Origin: Lachnospiraceae bacterium
GTDB taxonomy: Bacteria; Bacillota; Clostridia; Lachnospirales; Lachnospiraceae
NCBI GenBank assembly: GCA_017416465.1
Contig: JAFQCK010000073.1
Location: 102,398-150,055 of the forward strand
DNA: 47,658 bases
Direction of reading: 5' to 3'
The notes beneath the pieces were generated by a model. That model made no database searches. It worked only from the letters and a program-made list of their open reading frames with translations, and was not told where the DNA came from. The translations under genes and the position numbers were made by a program. The number at the start of each line of letters is the position of its first letter. Within the stretch, counting starts at the first letter, position 1. Below are positions 1 to 8,633 of this stretch, one piece after another.

Positions 1-1
1 A

Positions 2-121
2 CTAAGTCGTGAAGCTCTTGCAGAATGTTATACATATAACCCTTCTGCTTATCTTGCAAAACCTGTGAGTAAAGAAGTATTAATTGAAAACATTGAGAAA
101 GTACTTAATAATAAAGGTTAA
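2..121 (+). CDS. response regulator, C-terminal fragment of receiver domain (cut by window edge)
   Basis: Reading frame 2 of the plus strand is open from the window edge to a TAA at 119-121 and gives 39 residues. They include the stretch SAYLAKPVSKEVLIENIEKV, which matches the end of a two-component receiver domain: the conserved Lys-Pro after beta-strand 5, then helix 5. The protein ends about 20 residues after the Lys-Pro, so no output domain follows in this part; the N-terminal side lies outside the window. It converges on the minus-strand genes that follow, with a shared hairpin between them. Confidence 0.7.
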   Translation, partial: LSREALAECYTYNPSAYLAKPVSKEVLIENIEKVLNNKG

Positions 122-157
122 TTTTTTTTGACTGTATAAAAATATAAAGAACATAAC

Positions 158-195
158 AGTGGAGGCTGTGACATATACAAGTCACAGCCTCCACT
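158..195. terminator. bidirectional hairpin terminator
   Basis: A perfect 15-bp stem (AGTGGAGGCTGTGAC at 158-172, its complement at 181-195) with an 8-nt loop lies between the ends of two convergent genes. A-rich sequence on one side and T-rich sequence on the other allow it to terminate both the response regulator fragment and the minus-strand argC unit. Confidence 0.85.
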
Positions 196-199
196 AATT

Positions 200-382
200 T
201 TATTCATCAAGTTCAAGTTCTTTACAAATCTTATCTACTTCAATATCCTCTGCCAAATCTTTTCCTGTAATATCCTTAAATGCTTCTTTTACTCCATTTT
301 TAACAGACCATTTTATAATGAAATACAAAGCAAACAAAACAACTACTGCCGTACCAAAGCTTATTCCTAATTCTTCTAACAT
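200..382 (-). CDS. small single-pass membrane protein (DUF6019-like)
   Basis: A 60-residue protein of unknown function. Residues 8-24 form one hydrophobic helix (roughly GISFGTAVVVLFALYFIIKW), followed by a charged tail with the pattern WSVKNGVKEAFKDI and an acidic C-terminus. The layout of one helix plus KNGxxEAFK recalls small clostridial proteins annotated DUF6019; that link is from memory and tentative. The start has a GGAG site 6 nt upstream. It lies 20 bp after argC on the same strand and is probably co-transcribed with it, ending at the hairpin at 158-195. No enzymatic motif is visible. Confidence 0.65.
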   Translation of the reverse strand: MLEELGISFGTAVVVLFALYFIIKWSVKNGVKEAFKDITGKDLAEDIEVDKICKELELDE

Positions 383-402
383 AATTTTTCTCCATTCAAA
401 AT

Positions 403-1350
403 TTACAGATTAAGTCCCTTTGCTTCATCGCATCCAAGCATGATATTCAAGCACTGAATGGCTGCACCTGAGGCACCTTTACCTAGATTATCAAATCTTG
501 TTGATACAAGAATTCTATCTTCATTTCCGGAAACATAAATCTCCATTCCATCCCAGCCCGAACAACCATTTCCGGCGAGAAATCCTCTATCCTCAGCCTC
601 TGCACCAAATGGCATAACCTTGATAAATTTTTCATCAGCAAAATATTCTTCAAAATACTTATGTACTGATTCTGGTGTATGCTTGCCATTTAACATATCT
701 GCATAAAATGGAATTGATACAACCATTCCGCTATAATAATCAGATACTATAGGCGAAAATAATGGTTCTCTGTCTAATCCTGTAATCTTTTTCATTTCTT
801 TAAGATGCTTATGTGTCTGTCCTAAACCATATTCACGAGGAGAATCAAGTAAGATATCTCTATCATCACTTTCATATTCCTCAATCATTTTCTTTCCACC
901 ACCACTATAGCCTGTAAGTGAAAAGCTAGCTACAGGATAATCACTTGGAAGAATATTACCTGCAATAAGAGGATATACTATTGTGATAAATCCTGTTGCA
1001 TGACAACCAGGCACTGCAACTCGCTTACCATTCTTTATTGCATCCCTATGTTTAGCAGATAATTCAGGATATCCATATGCCCATCCTTCTTCTGTTCTAT
1101 GTGCTGTAGATGTATCAATAATTTTTACATTATCATTCTCAACCATTGCAACTGCTTCTCTTGCTGCCTGGTCAGGCAAACATAAAAATGTAATATCTGA
1201 TGCGTTAATAAATTTCTTAATCTCATCAGGGTCTTTTCTAAGTTCAGAAGAAATCTTAAGTAACTCTATATCATCACGTTCTGAAAACCTTTCAAAAATA
1301 CGTAATCCTGTTGTTCCTTCACTACCGTCAATAAAAATCTTTGTTTTCAT
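403..1350 (-). CDS. argC: N-acetyl-gamma-glutamyl-phosphate reductase, type 2
   Basis: NADPH-dependent reduction of N-acetylglutamyl phosphate to the semialdehyde, third step of arginine/ornithine synthesis, cytoplasmic. The 315-residue length and the N-terminal Rossmann segment (IFIDGSEGTTGLRI) fit the short type 2 ArgC family rather than the roughly 345-residue type 1. The catalytic cysteine is visible at about residue 116 in VAVPGCHATGF, and the LTGYSGGGKKMI segment fits the substrate-binding region. No other arginine genes are adjacent, so it stands apart from a full arg operon. The ribosome binding site is weak (AAAGG about 16 nt upstream), so the start is less certain than the identity. 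Confidence 0.93.
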   Translation of the reverse strand: MKTKIFIDGSEGTTGLRIFERFSERDDIELLKISSELRKDPDEIKKFINASDITFLCLPDQAAREAVAMVENDNVKIIDTSTAHRTEEGWAYGYPELSAKHRDAIKNGKRVAVPGCHATGFITIVYPLIAGNILPSDYPVASFSLTGYSGGGKKMIEEYESDDRDILLDSPREYGLGQTHKHLKEMKKITGLDREPLFSPIVSDYYSGMVVSIPFYADMLNGKHTPESVHKYFEEYFADEKFIKVMPFGAEAEDRGFLAGNGCSGWDGMEIYVSGNEDRILVSTRFDNLGKGASGAAIQCLNIMLGCDEAKGLNL

Positions 1351-1407
1351 ATTTATCTTTACACTTTCCTTTCAAATTGTATTTATTTATATTCGATGTT
1401 AATATCC

Positions 1408-1544
1408 AAATTTACAAGTCATTATGCATGCTCTCACTCCGCCTCTCGTACAATTGTGCCATATTGGTTCGTCTTTGACGTACAAATATGACACAATTGT
1501 TCGCTAGGAGTCGCAATTCGCTATGCACCATGACTTGTAAATTT
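1408..1544. repeat. large imperfect palindrome in a 357-bp intergenic gap
   Basis: Outer arms AAATTTACAAGTCA (1408-1421) and its exact complement (1531-1544) enclose inner arms CAATTGTGCCATATT (1451-1465) and AATATGACACAATTG (1485-1499), with one mismatch. The whole would fold into a long interrupted cruciform or RNA hairpin of about 137 bp. It contains no gene-length frame. It looks like a non-coding palindromic repeat or small MITE-like element. The rest of the gap (1351-1407 and 1545-1707) is AT-rich and shows nothing further that I can name. Confidence 0.7.
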
Positions 1545-1707
1545 TATTTTCACAATTCACTATATAAATTTTATACTTATTAAATCTATCATAAATTATA
1601 CACTTATAAAAGTTAGTGTCAAGCGTTAAAGATAAAATGAATCACAATCCTATTTTTACAATCTATAACACAGCCTAAATCAACAGAAACTTCAACTTTT
1701 GTGTGCC

Positions 1708-2259
1708 CTACAAATCAAATTTTTCTTTTATCATTTTTGCAACAACATCTGCTTCTATATTGGAATTATCAATTCTAATGAAGTTTTTGATTGGAACTTC
1801 GCCATCCTCACTAACAAACCTGTGATTTTTTGTATGTTGTATTAAACGTTCATTTGAAGCCGCAATATCTCTTTTAGATACTTTGTTTTTCAATCTATTT
1901 TCAGTGATATTTCTTTTTAACCTCACATCAAGTGGAGCTGTTAGTTCAACACAATATAATTCAGAACCCACCTTCTTAAAGATTTTCAGTATTTTATTCA
2001 TAATTTCCCAATCTTCTTGACTGTCATATGCCCACATACAAGTATATATCATCCCGTAATTCTCTGTTTTTGCAAATTCTTTAAATATTAAATACCGTAA
2101 TTTTAATATTACATCCACATTAAAATCATCAAATATTTCTAAAACGGGTTCTATAGTCATATGGTTGTGAAATAATCTTAAATTTGTTATTTTCATCAAT
2201 TCCTGACCTACGGTCATTTTTCCTACAGCGCCATCGCCAACTATCAATACTAACTTCAT
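1708..2259 (-). CDS. P-loop nucleotide kinase-like protein
   Basis: A 183-residue protein with an N-terminal Walker A motif, GDGAVGKMT at about residues 8-16, after a hydrophobic strand (KLVLIV). The Ser/Thr usually right after the lysine is replaced by Met, with Thr one place later. The later segment DVRLKRNITENRLKNK resembles the Arg-rich lid of shikimate, adenylate and gluconate kinase-type small kinases. The start at 2259 is chosen because AGGAG lies 8 nt upstream; an ATG three codons earlier lacks that spacing. The substrate cannot be told from sequence. It stands alone between the palindrome and the phosphorylase gene. Confidence 0.6.
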   Translation of the reverse strand: MKLVLIVGDGAVGKMTVGQELMKITNLRLFHNHMTIEPVLEIFDDFNVDVILKLRYLIFKEFAKTENYGMIYTCMWAYDSQEDWEIMNKILKIFKKVGSELYCVELTAPLDVRLKRNITENRLKNKVSKRDIAASNERLIQHTKNHRFVSEDGEVPIKNFIRIDNSNIEADVVAKMIKEKFDL

Positions 2260-2332
2260 AGCAAACACTCCTTTCCTTCATAAATTTGAATTTAAAATTA
2301 TTTATCAAAATCTCTATAGCATTTTAAGTGTT

Positions 2333-3112
2333 CTATTCAGATATTCTTACGGCTAATTCCATAGCAAGATTTGCATACAAATCCTTTTCTTCGAATTTCA
2401 CATCACCGCTAAGACTTCTTTTATCCCATTTATCCCCTTCAAGACAGTCCGCAGTATAAAAAAACTGAAAGATATCTTTTTCTCTAAACTGCGCTACTGC
2501 TGCAAGTGCAGAACATTCCATATCCACACATATACAGCCCATTTCTTTTCTTCTTTCCATCTTTGTTTTCGTCTCACGATAGAAAGCATCCGTTGTCCAT
2601 ACTTTTCCAATTCTGTAATTACATTTTACTTCGTCTAATAATGATGTAAATTCAGATATGTATTTTGTATTTACTTCTATTTCATCTGAAGGTTTTACAT
2701 AATGGTAGCTAAGTCCCTCATCTCTTACTGCTGAATTTGGAATGATAATTGAGCAATCCTCAATATTTTCATCAAGTACTCCACATGAACCGAATATAAT
2801 AAATTTTTCCACTCCAAGAGCAATTATTTCTTCTAATTGTCCGCCTGCACCTGCTGCCCCCATATCAGCCATATATAACGCGATTTCCTTATCTTTATAC
2901 TTCACTTTATAAATTGGAAACTCTTCATTAGCATTTCTTGTTACAGCAATTACTTCACCACCCAAAATTTTTACTAATCTTTCAAAAGTCTTGCCTTCAA
3001 AGCAGGATACCGCAATCTTAGGAATTTCGCCTTTAACTCTAATCTCATCTTTTATCCAATCTTCAGGATTTATTATAGCTTTTTTATTTTCATCAAATTC
3101 ACTTAAAATCAT
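2333..3112 (-). CDS. nucleoside phosphorylase (uridine phosphorylase-like, PNP/UDP family)
   Basis: A 259-residue protein of the PNP/UDP phosphorylase superfamily, expected to cleave nucleosides with phosphate to a base and ribose 1-phosphate. Visible signs are the phosphate- and base-binding region MGAAGAGGQLEE followed by FIIFGSCGVL, and the ribose-binding CVDMECSALAAVAQF, where the Met-Glu pair contacts the sugar hydroxyls. A late Asp (TADCLEGDKWDKR) is in the usual place for the catalytic acid. The start at 3112 has AGGAAG 8 nt upstream. It follows the MerR-methyltransferase gene by only 23 bp and may share its transcript. Which nucleoside it uses is not decided by the sequence. Confidence 0.82.
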   Translation of the reverse strand: MILSEFDENKKAIINPEDWIKDEIRVKGEIPKIAVSCFEGKTFERLVKILGGEVIAVTRNANEEFPIYKVKYKDKEIALYMADMGAAGAGGQLEEIIALGVEKFIIFGSCGVLDENIEDCSIIIPNSAVRDEGLSYHYVKPSDEIEVNTKYISEFTSLLDEVKCNYRIGKVWTTDAFYRETKTKMERRKEMGCICVDMECSALAAVAQFREKDIFQFFYTADCLEGDKWDKRSLSGDVKFEEKDLYANLAMELAVRISE

Positions 3113-3135
3113 AACTGTACTTCCTTTCAACATAT

Positions 3136-4311
3136 TTATTTAAAACAATGCCAGAATTTAGAAGTATTTGTAATAACCACTTCACCATCTTTTTCAATTA
3201 CAGCATCAAAATAGCTCTTAATGCTATTTTCGTTGTCTAACAAATATTTTTTATTTTCTGCATATCTCTCGCAGAGCTTTTCAAATACCTCATCACTATC
3301 TTCATATTTCATATGGTTTTCCAAACCGATAATTTCAATTTTTTTAAAATATTTACTAAGAAGCGATTTAAACTCATTACTTGTTTTCTCTTCTTCCTTA
3401 ATTTTTTCTGAAATAAAACCTGTTTTAAGTCCAATACTTTCAAGTATTTCCTTCCAAAATTGGTGTTCATCAGATTCAGTAAATCCATTACAAGAAAACA
3501 TTCCATCAATTGCTAACACTTCTGATGCATGCTTTATAAATAACTCAACATCATTAATAAATTCTAAAAGATAATGTGCGATTACATAATCATACTTTTC
3601 ATCTGTTTCATTCCATAAGTCATTGCCTTCAACATCTTTCCAATTAATCGAAATATCTGTATTATTTGATAATTCATTTTTATGTTCATTAATAAACTCG
3701 CAGAAATTATCTGCCCAACCACCTTTAAGGTCTACTGCGTTAATTTTTACATTTTTAGGAATACGCGTCCAATTATTTCTCCACAATTTACCAAATCCAC
3801 AACCCAAATCAAGAACTGCACTATTTTCAGATAATCCCAATGTTTCATAAATCATTTCATACCAGTCTTTATTATTTACTGAGTGTTTAAGAGCATGATA
3901 ATGCAATTCATCAGCCTGCTGGTCCTGTCTGATTACACATGCAAGTTCTGCAACATTGTTCCAATCCGGATTTCCATTAGTTCTTGCTAGTAGTCCTTTA
4001 ATGAGAGCAATAGTCCTTTCAATTTCAGCTTTCTTTTTCTCCATTATTTCAAGCTGTTCATTAAGAGACTCTACAATATTGATATTTTTACCGGCTATCA
4101 AGCTGTCATATATTTCTTCTAAAGTAAATCCAATATGTTTTAATGCAATAATTTTTTCTAATACAATAATTGCCTCTTTATCATAAAGTCTGTAATTACC
4201 TTCTGAATAATCAATTGGTTTTAATAGTCCTTTTTCATCATATAATCTTACTGTTTTTTGAGAGATCCCTACCTTCTTTGCAATTTCTCCTGATGTCATT
4301 TTTTTATCCAT
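3136..4311 (-). CDS. MerR-family regulator fused to a SAM-dependent methyltransferase
   Basis: A 391-residue two-domain protein. Residues 1-70 are a MerR winged HTH (MTSGEIAKKVGISQKTVRLY, then YDEKGLLKP, GNYRLYD and the IGFTLEEI segment), and residues 75-110 are the charged dimerisation helix. From about residue 130 a class I methyltransferase fold follows, with motif I SAVLDLGCGFGKLW near 165-177, an acidic residue in INAVDLKG, and a later DYVIAHYLLEF segment. In MerR proteins the C-terminal part normally binds the inducer; here it is an enzyme-like domain. GGAGG lies 5 nt before the start at 4311, which excludes the upstream in-frame ATGs. A MerR-type promoter lies 76-107 bp upstream, so autoregulation is likely. 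Confidence 0.85.
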   Translation of the reverse strand: MDKKMTSGEIAKKVGISQKTVRLYDEKGLLKPIDYSEGNYRLYDKEAIIVLEKIIALKHIGFTLEEIYDSLIAGKNINIVESLNEQLEIMEKKKAEIERTIALIKGLLARTNGNPDWNNVAELACVIRQDQQADELHYHALKHSVNNKDWYEMIYETLGLSENSAVLDLGCGFGKLWRNNWTRIPKNVKINAVDLKGGWADNFCEFINEHKNELSNNTDISINWKDVEGNDLWNETDEKYDYVIAHYLLEFINDVELFIKHASEVLAIDGMFSCNGFTESDEHQFWKEILESIGLKTGFISEKIKEEEKTSNEFKSLLSKYFKKIEIIGLENHMKYEDSDEVFEKLCERYAENKKYLLDNENSIKSYFDAVIEKDGEVVITNTSKFWHCFK

Positions 4312-4386
4312 AAAATCCTCCATTCCAAAGTATTTTGTAAATAGTTTTCTTTTAATAAATTGCTTCAATTTTGTTTTGATACATTT

Positions 4387-4418
4387 ATCCTAAGGCATTC
4401 CCTAAGGGGAAGAGTCAA
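4387..4418 (-). promoter_or_regulatory. MerR-type promoter with long spacer and dyad
   Basis: Read on the minus strand: -35 TTGACT (4413-4418) and -10 TAGGAT (4387-4392) separated by 20 bp, longer than the usual 17. The spacer holds CCCCTTAGGG and CCTTAGG, a CCTTAGG-type dyad like those bound by MerR proteins, which activate over-long promoters by twisting the DNA. It drives the MerR-methyltransferase gene directly downstream. The elements are visible; the binding is inferred. Confidence 0.7.
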
Positions 4419-4443
4419 TAGTTCATTTTTACTTTTTTATAAA

Positions 4444-4484
4444 AATTCGGCTAATATTTTGATTAACAAAACATCAGCCGAATT
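4444..4484 (-). terminator. Rho-independent terminator after the lipoprotein gene
   Basis: AATTCGGCT (4444-4452) pairs with AGCCGAATT (4476-4484), with further weak pairing inside. On the minus strand the stem is followed by T-rich sequence. It ends the NUDIX-lipoprotein transcript and isolates the MerR promoter. Confidence 0.75.
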
Positions 4485-4511
4485 AATCTTCCTAAATATT
4501 AATTTATAACT

Positions 4512-5195
4512 TTAGTCTCTATCATATTTTTCAAATTTAATTTCATCAACTTTAGATACTTCTTCTTTGTCGAAAGTTACAAACATTAAATAATTATGTA
4601 TTTTATTTAATGCCCTTTCATAAGAATATGAAACATATACTGTCAAAATATTCTTTCCATCCTTCTCTTCTAATGTTGCTCCTTCAAATATGTATTGCAT
4701 ATTTCCTGAACACGCATCAGCCAAATAACACATTGTATATTTACCAAAAAATTCTTCATCAAACTCATCTTTCTTTTCAATAACTTCTTCTACAAATGTA
4801 CTCTCTACAGCCTGCACCCATTGTTCTTTATCATAAAAAAGTGTATCCGCTAAAGGCTTTTTACTGCTAGATAAATCACTTTCTTCAACTAGTACAAGAG
4901 GATTACCATTTTCTACAACCTCACCACTAGCTTTTACCCATTTTGAGTCTTTTGAAATTTCAACACCTTCAACTTCCTTACGTTCTAATGTATAATTTGT
5001 TCCCTCGGATTCTTTTTCCGAAGTTTCATTTTTCTCATTTCCACTTTCCTGAACAACTTTTTCCGGAGTTTCTTTAGCTTGTGACTCTTCTGTCTTATTA
5101 TCACTCTTATCTCCACAACTAGATAAAAAGCTTACAGATAATACTAAAATCATACTGCAGGCTAACACTTTTTTATATAAATTTTTCTTTACCAT
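4512..5195 (-). CDS. secreted lipoprotein, unknown function
   Basis: A 227-residue protein with a typical lipoprotein signal peptide: positive N-terminus (MVKKNLYKK), hydrophobic core (VLACSMILVLSVSFL) and lipobox LSSC with the lipid-accepting Cys at about residue 27. A low-complexity Glu/Lys/Ser linker (about residues 30-65) leads to a folded domain without a motif that I recognise. It would be anchored on the outer face of the membrane. The start at 5195 has GGAG 7 nt upstream; the longer frame to 5228 lacks one. The NUDIX gene ends 33 bp before this start, so the two are probably co-transcribed. Confidence 0.75.
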   Translation of the reverse strand: MVKKNLYKKVLACSMILVLSVSFLSSCGDKSDNKTEESQAKETPEKVVQESGNEKNETSEKESEGTNYTLERKEVEGVEISKDSKWVKASGEVVENGNPLVLVEESDLSSSKKPLADTLFYDKEQWVQAVESTFVEEVIEKKDEFDEEFFGKYTMCYLADACSGNMQYIFEGATLEEKDGKNILTVYVSYSYERALNKIHNYLMFVTFDKEEVSKVDEIKFEKYDRD

Positions 5196-5228
5196 ATTAT
5201 TTCTCCATTCTTCCTTTAATAAATACAT

Positions 5229-5753
5229 TTATAAATTGAACTCTTCTTGCAATAATTTTAAAACTTTATTTTCTCTATCAAGCATCCCCTTAAAAGTAAC
5301 AATTTCATCTTTTTCAAAATGTTCTCCAAAATTATTAACCTCAATTGCATATGAAATCGGTACAAATTGTAAAACAAATTCCTCTTCAGCTTCATATTTA
5401 TCCAACTCCTGTTCAGCCATTAATTCTTCAGCATCACAAGTATAATAAAAATTTTCCTGAATAAATATATCTTCAAATAATCCCTTTTCAATTCTCTTTA
5501 CATAGCCAAATTCTTTTATCGTCTTCGGCTTAACTATCAATCCGCTTTCCTCTCTAACTTCTCTAATAAGCGTTTCTTCTAAAGTTTCTTCTCCTTCGAT
5601 TCCACCACCAGGCAATTTATAATAATTATATTTTCTACTATACATCATAGCAATTTTTCCATCTCTTAAAATAATGCCTCTAACAGATGGTCGCCTTCCA
5701 ACAGAACCGTCAGGATTATAATTCCTTTTATCTAAAACAAATAATTCTTTCAT
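5229..5753 (-). CDS. NUDIX hydrolase
   Basis: A 174-residue protein with a complete Nudix box at about residues 49-71: GGGIEGEE, five residues, then the REVREESGL segment, giving G-x5-E-x7-R-E-V-x-E-E-x-G-L. These glutamates bind the metal that cleaves nucleoside diphosphate-linked substrates. The N-terminal part (SVRGIILRDGKIAMMYS, YYKLPGGG) is typical of the ADP-ribose/NTP-type core fold. The exact substrate is open. The ribosome binding site (AGGTAG) is modest. It is followed at once by the lipoprotein gene; no functional link is evident. Confidence 0.88.
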   Translation of the reverse strand: MKELFVLDKRNYNPDGSVGRRPSVRGIILRDGKIAMMYSRKYNYYKLPGGGIEGEETLEETLIREVREESGLIVKPKTIKEFGYVKRIEKGLFEDIFIQENFYYTCDAEELMAEQELDKYEAEEEFVLQFVPISYAIEVNNFGEHFEKDEIVTFKGMLDRENKVLKLLQEEFNL

Positions 5754-5825
5754 TTATTCTACCTACATTTTTTTTACTTACACATACTAACAATGCTTTA
5801 TGTTATCATAAATATGCCTTTCATT

Positions 5826-6140
5826 TTACTTTTTTACATTAATTATAAGACACCCCAAAAGAGAAACAATCAAACAAACAGTATACAAAATCATAGCTAC
5901 ATAACTAAATAATATCTCACCTAAATATGAAAATCCTGGCATAACTCCATATCCCGGAAGAGAATCATGATATAACATTACTAGCAATGCTATAGTAACA
6001 GAAATACATTCTACAATAAACATATTAATCCAATGTTTCTTTGTTTTATTCCTAAAAGCCCTAACAATTAAAACAATATTTAATATTAAAATTAATATAT
6101 AAATAATCAAAAAAAATAAAGCCATAGTTACCAACTCCAT
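5826..6140 (-). CDS. small three-helix membrane protein, unknown
   Basis: A 104-residue, strongly hydrophobic protein with three predicted membrane helices: about residues 5-28, 38-58 and 77-100, the last ending in Lys-Lys. No family was recognised. The upstream region has no clear Shine-Dalgarno sequence, so the start and even expression are less certain than for the neighbours. It lies between the two-component operon terminator and the NUDIX gene. Hydrophobic composition on the sense strand and lack of a better frame on the other strand support it as real. Confidence 0.5.
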   Translation of the reverse strand: MELVTMALFFLIIYILILILNIVLIVRAFRNKTKKHWINMFIVECISVTIALLVMLYHDSLPGYGVMPGFSYLGEILFSYVAMILYTVCLIVSLLGCLIINVKK

Positions 6141-6232
6141 AAATTTTAATCTGTTTTTCTATTATACACTATTATTTCTTATTTATAAATAAGTATAGTT
6201 CAGTCACTACAACTCTAAACCAATATTTCAAA

Positions 6233-6258
6233 AAAGTGTCGGCACAAACCGACACTTT
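6233..6258 (-). terminator. Rho-independent terminator of the two-component operon
   Basis: AAAGTGTCGG (6233-6242), loop CACAAA, CCGACACTTT (6249-6258): a perfect 10-bp stem followed on the minus strand by TTTTTGAAAT. It lies directly after the histidine kinase stop codon. Confidence 0.9.
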
Positions 6259-6262
6259 CACA

Positions 6263-7789
6263 TTAAACTTTTATTCTAACCTCAAATACATTATTCTCCA
6301 TATTAATTTTCATCTTAAACTTATGCATATCCATAATTGATTTTGCAATACTAAGTCCAAGTCCTGTACCCGTATTTCCTCTGCTGTCATCACCTTTTAC
6401 AAAAGGCTCTACTAACTGCTTACCAGAATATGTTATATCATTATTATAGCTGTTTTTAATAAGTATTTCATTTTTTTCTAAAATCACTTCAATATTTTTT
6501 CCATCTTCAGAATGTACAATTGCATTATTAATAAGATTTTCTATTGCCCTTGAAAATGCACTTTTATTGCATTTTACAACCAGACTTCCTGTAATATTGT
6601 ATTTAATATTTCTTTCAACCATTAGTTCTTTATTTCTTGCAAATAAATCTTCAAAAACCGATTTTACATCACAGTTTTCTCTTTTTATCTTAACTTTTTT
6701 ATCATTCTGAATTTCATTTAACTCCATTATATTCAAAATAATATCATTCATATGATTTACATTATGACCTATCCCTTTAATATACTTATCATTTTTTTCA
6801 GGATTTACATTTTCTGTAATATTTTCCACACAACCTGAAATTACCATCAAAGGACTTTTTAAATCATGTGCAAGACTTGAAGTAAGTGTTCTTTGATAAC
6901 GCATTTTCTCATAACGTTTGAAATCTAATAATGCAATAAATGCAGAAATAATTATGCTTCCTAAAGCAAATCCAATATAAAGCGGAATAAAATATTTTTT
7001 ACCCAAATTCCATACATTAACCTTATAGTTATAAATAAATTCATATGTTTGCATATACGAATCTTTAATAACATATTCATAACAATTATACTTCATAAAA
7101 CCTTTGTCAGGCTTATAATATGTACTTGCATTATATATATAATGTGCAGACTTATAGTTATAGTCAAAAAATAATTCATCATTAATAACTTTCTCTGGAT
7201 AACTACCAGCTAACACAAAACTTATCCATCCTCCCTTAGTCACATGTGTATATCCATCAGTATTTTCAGGTGTTAAATCTATAGTTTCTATTAAATAAAT
7301 TTTTGATGTATTTTTATCAACGGGATATACTTCAATAATTCCAGGCAAAAAATCTTTTCCATTATAATAATAATCTCTGGCAACAAATCGATAATCTTTC
7401 TTATAGTCAATATTTTCAAAATAAGAAATATCACAAGTTACACATATATCACCATTGTATATGATAGCAATATCTTTAAGAGGTGTAACTATTTCTCTTG
7501 TACTATTATTAACTATTACACCACCCTTTTTGCCATAATTATTTATATATGAAAGCATAAAATTCCTTTTATACGCACTTTCTTCATCCTCCATATTATC
7601 AAAGCCACTTAAATCATATTCAGATAAATAGCCATATGACCATGCTGCACTTTCACTCATCTCATCCTCTAAAATTTTTTTATGAAGTAAATATGTAGCT
7701 ACACTACAAATAATCACTGATATAATAAATGAAATAATTAGTTTTTTATATATGAAATTAAAGTATGACTTCTTTTTCATCCTAAACAT
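6263..7789 (-). CDS. sensor histidine kinase
   Basis: A 508-residue membrane kinase paired with the regulator just upstream. Membrane helices lie at about residues 18-35 and 266-290, enclosing an extracellular sensor domain of about 230 residues that I do not recognise. The cytoplasmic part has the H-box SSLAHDLKSPLMVIS with the phospho-acceptor His at about 308, an N-box (ENLINNAIVHS) and the G-boxes GNTGTGLGLSIAKS. Its short form, without a clear HAMP domain, resembles kinases of peptide or antibiotic stress systems in Firmicutes, but no transporter is nearby to confirm that. GGAG lies close to the start at 7789; an ATG three codons later is possible. The gap to the regulator is 17 bp. Confidence 0.9.
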   Translation of the reverse strand: MFRMKKKSYFNFIYKKLIISFIISVIICSVATYLLHKKILEDEMSESAAWSYGYLSEYDLSGFDNMEDEESAYKRNFMLSYINNYGKKGGVIVNNSTREIVTPLKDIAIIYNGDICVTCDISYFENIDYKKDYRFVARDYYYNGKDFLPGIIEVYPVDKNTSKIYLIETIDLTPENTDGYTHVTKGGWISFVLAGSYPEKVINDELFFDYNYKSAHYIYNASTYYKPDKGFMKYNCYEYVIKDSYMQTYEFIYNYKVNVWNLGKKYFIPLYIGFALGSIIISAFIALLDFKRYEKMRYQRTLTSSLAHDLKSPLMVISGCVENITENVNPEKNDKYIKGIGHNVNHMNDIILNIMELNEIQNDKKVKIKRENCDVKSVFEDLFARNKELMVERNIKYNITGSLVVKCNKSAFSRAIENLINNAIVHSEDGKNIEVILEKNEILIKNSYNNDITYSGKQLVEPFVKGDDSRGNTGTGLGLSIAKSIMDMHKFKMKINMENNVFEVRIKV

Positions 7790-7806
7790 TTTCTCCTTCC
7801 AATATT

Positions 7807-8505
7807 TTAAACACTTGGGTTCTTTATTTTCTCTGTCATTTTATACCCTTTTGCTACAACAGTCTTTATATGCTTACCGCTACTACCTATTGCTTTTCTA
7901 AGCTTTTTAATATGATTATCCACAACCCTGTCATTTCCCTCATAATCATGTCCCCAAATACGACTAATTAATGTCTCTCTATCTACAACACATTCTTTAT
8001 GCTCTAGAAAATATTTTAATAAAGCATACTGTTTTGGTGGTAATGTAATTGTTTCTCCTTTTACCTTAACCACATATGTACTTGGATTTAATGTAATATC
8101 TCCACACACTAGCACTTTACTTCCAATAAGACCTTTTGAACGCTTTAAAAGTGCATTAACCTTTGCATATAATTCACTTAGTGAAAATGGTTTTGTTATA
8201 TAATCATCACAACCTAAATCATAACCATAAAGCATATCTTCTTCGTGAATCTTCGCCGTAATAAAGATAATCGGTACTGTGCTTCTTTCTCGAATTTCAC
8301 GACATATTGTAAATCCATCAACTCCCGGAAGCATTATATCGAGTAGTATCAAATCATATTCTTCTTCGTAAACTCTTAAAAGTCCTTCATCACCATTAGG
8401 TGCCCATATAAGTTCAAACTCTCCTTTACTTTTTCCTTCAAAATAATCACTTATAACCTCTTGTATCTGTATATTATCCTCTACCAGTAGAATTTTATAT
8501 GACAT
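7807..8505 (-). CDS. OmpR-family response regulator
   Basis: A 232-residue transcription factor. The receiver domain (1-120) has the acidic pair E9-D10 after KILLV, the phospho-acceptor D56 in DLILLDIMLPG, the Thr in IIFITAK and the Lys in DDYITKPFS. The C-terminal winged helix (about 135-230) shows LPPKQYALLKYFLEH, RIWGHDYEGNDRVVDNHIK and VAKGYKM, as in the OmpR/PhoB class. GGAGG sits 7 nt before the start at 8505. It is the first gene of a two-gene unit with the kinase. Target genes cannot be read from this window. Confidence 0.93.
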   Translation of the reverse strand: MSYKILLVEDNIQIQEVISDYFEGKSKGEFELIWAPNGDEGLLRVYEEEYDLILLDIMLPGVDGFTICREIRERSTVPIIFITAKIHEEDMLYGYDLGCDDYITKPFSLSELYAKVNALLKRSKGLIGSKVLVCGDITLNPSTYVVKVKGETITLPPKQYALLKYFLEHKECVVDRETLISRIWGHDYEGNDRVVDNHIKKLRKAIGSSGKHIKTVVAKGYKMTEKIKNPSV

Positions 8506-8633
8506 ATTAACCTCCGTTTTAAACAACAATTCAACTATCGAGTGCTGAATTGTTACTAATTTTAAAATCGTTTTGCAATTGCTAATAGTATATTATCATA
8601 AGTGTGTATCCTTTTTATATCCTTTTGAAAATA

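Noticed and set aside
1408-1544. Possible CRISPR or riboswitch at the large palindrome
   Set aside because: There is only one unit with no spaced repeats, and no aptamer-like conserved core was recognised.
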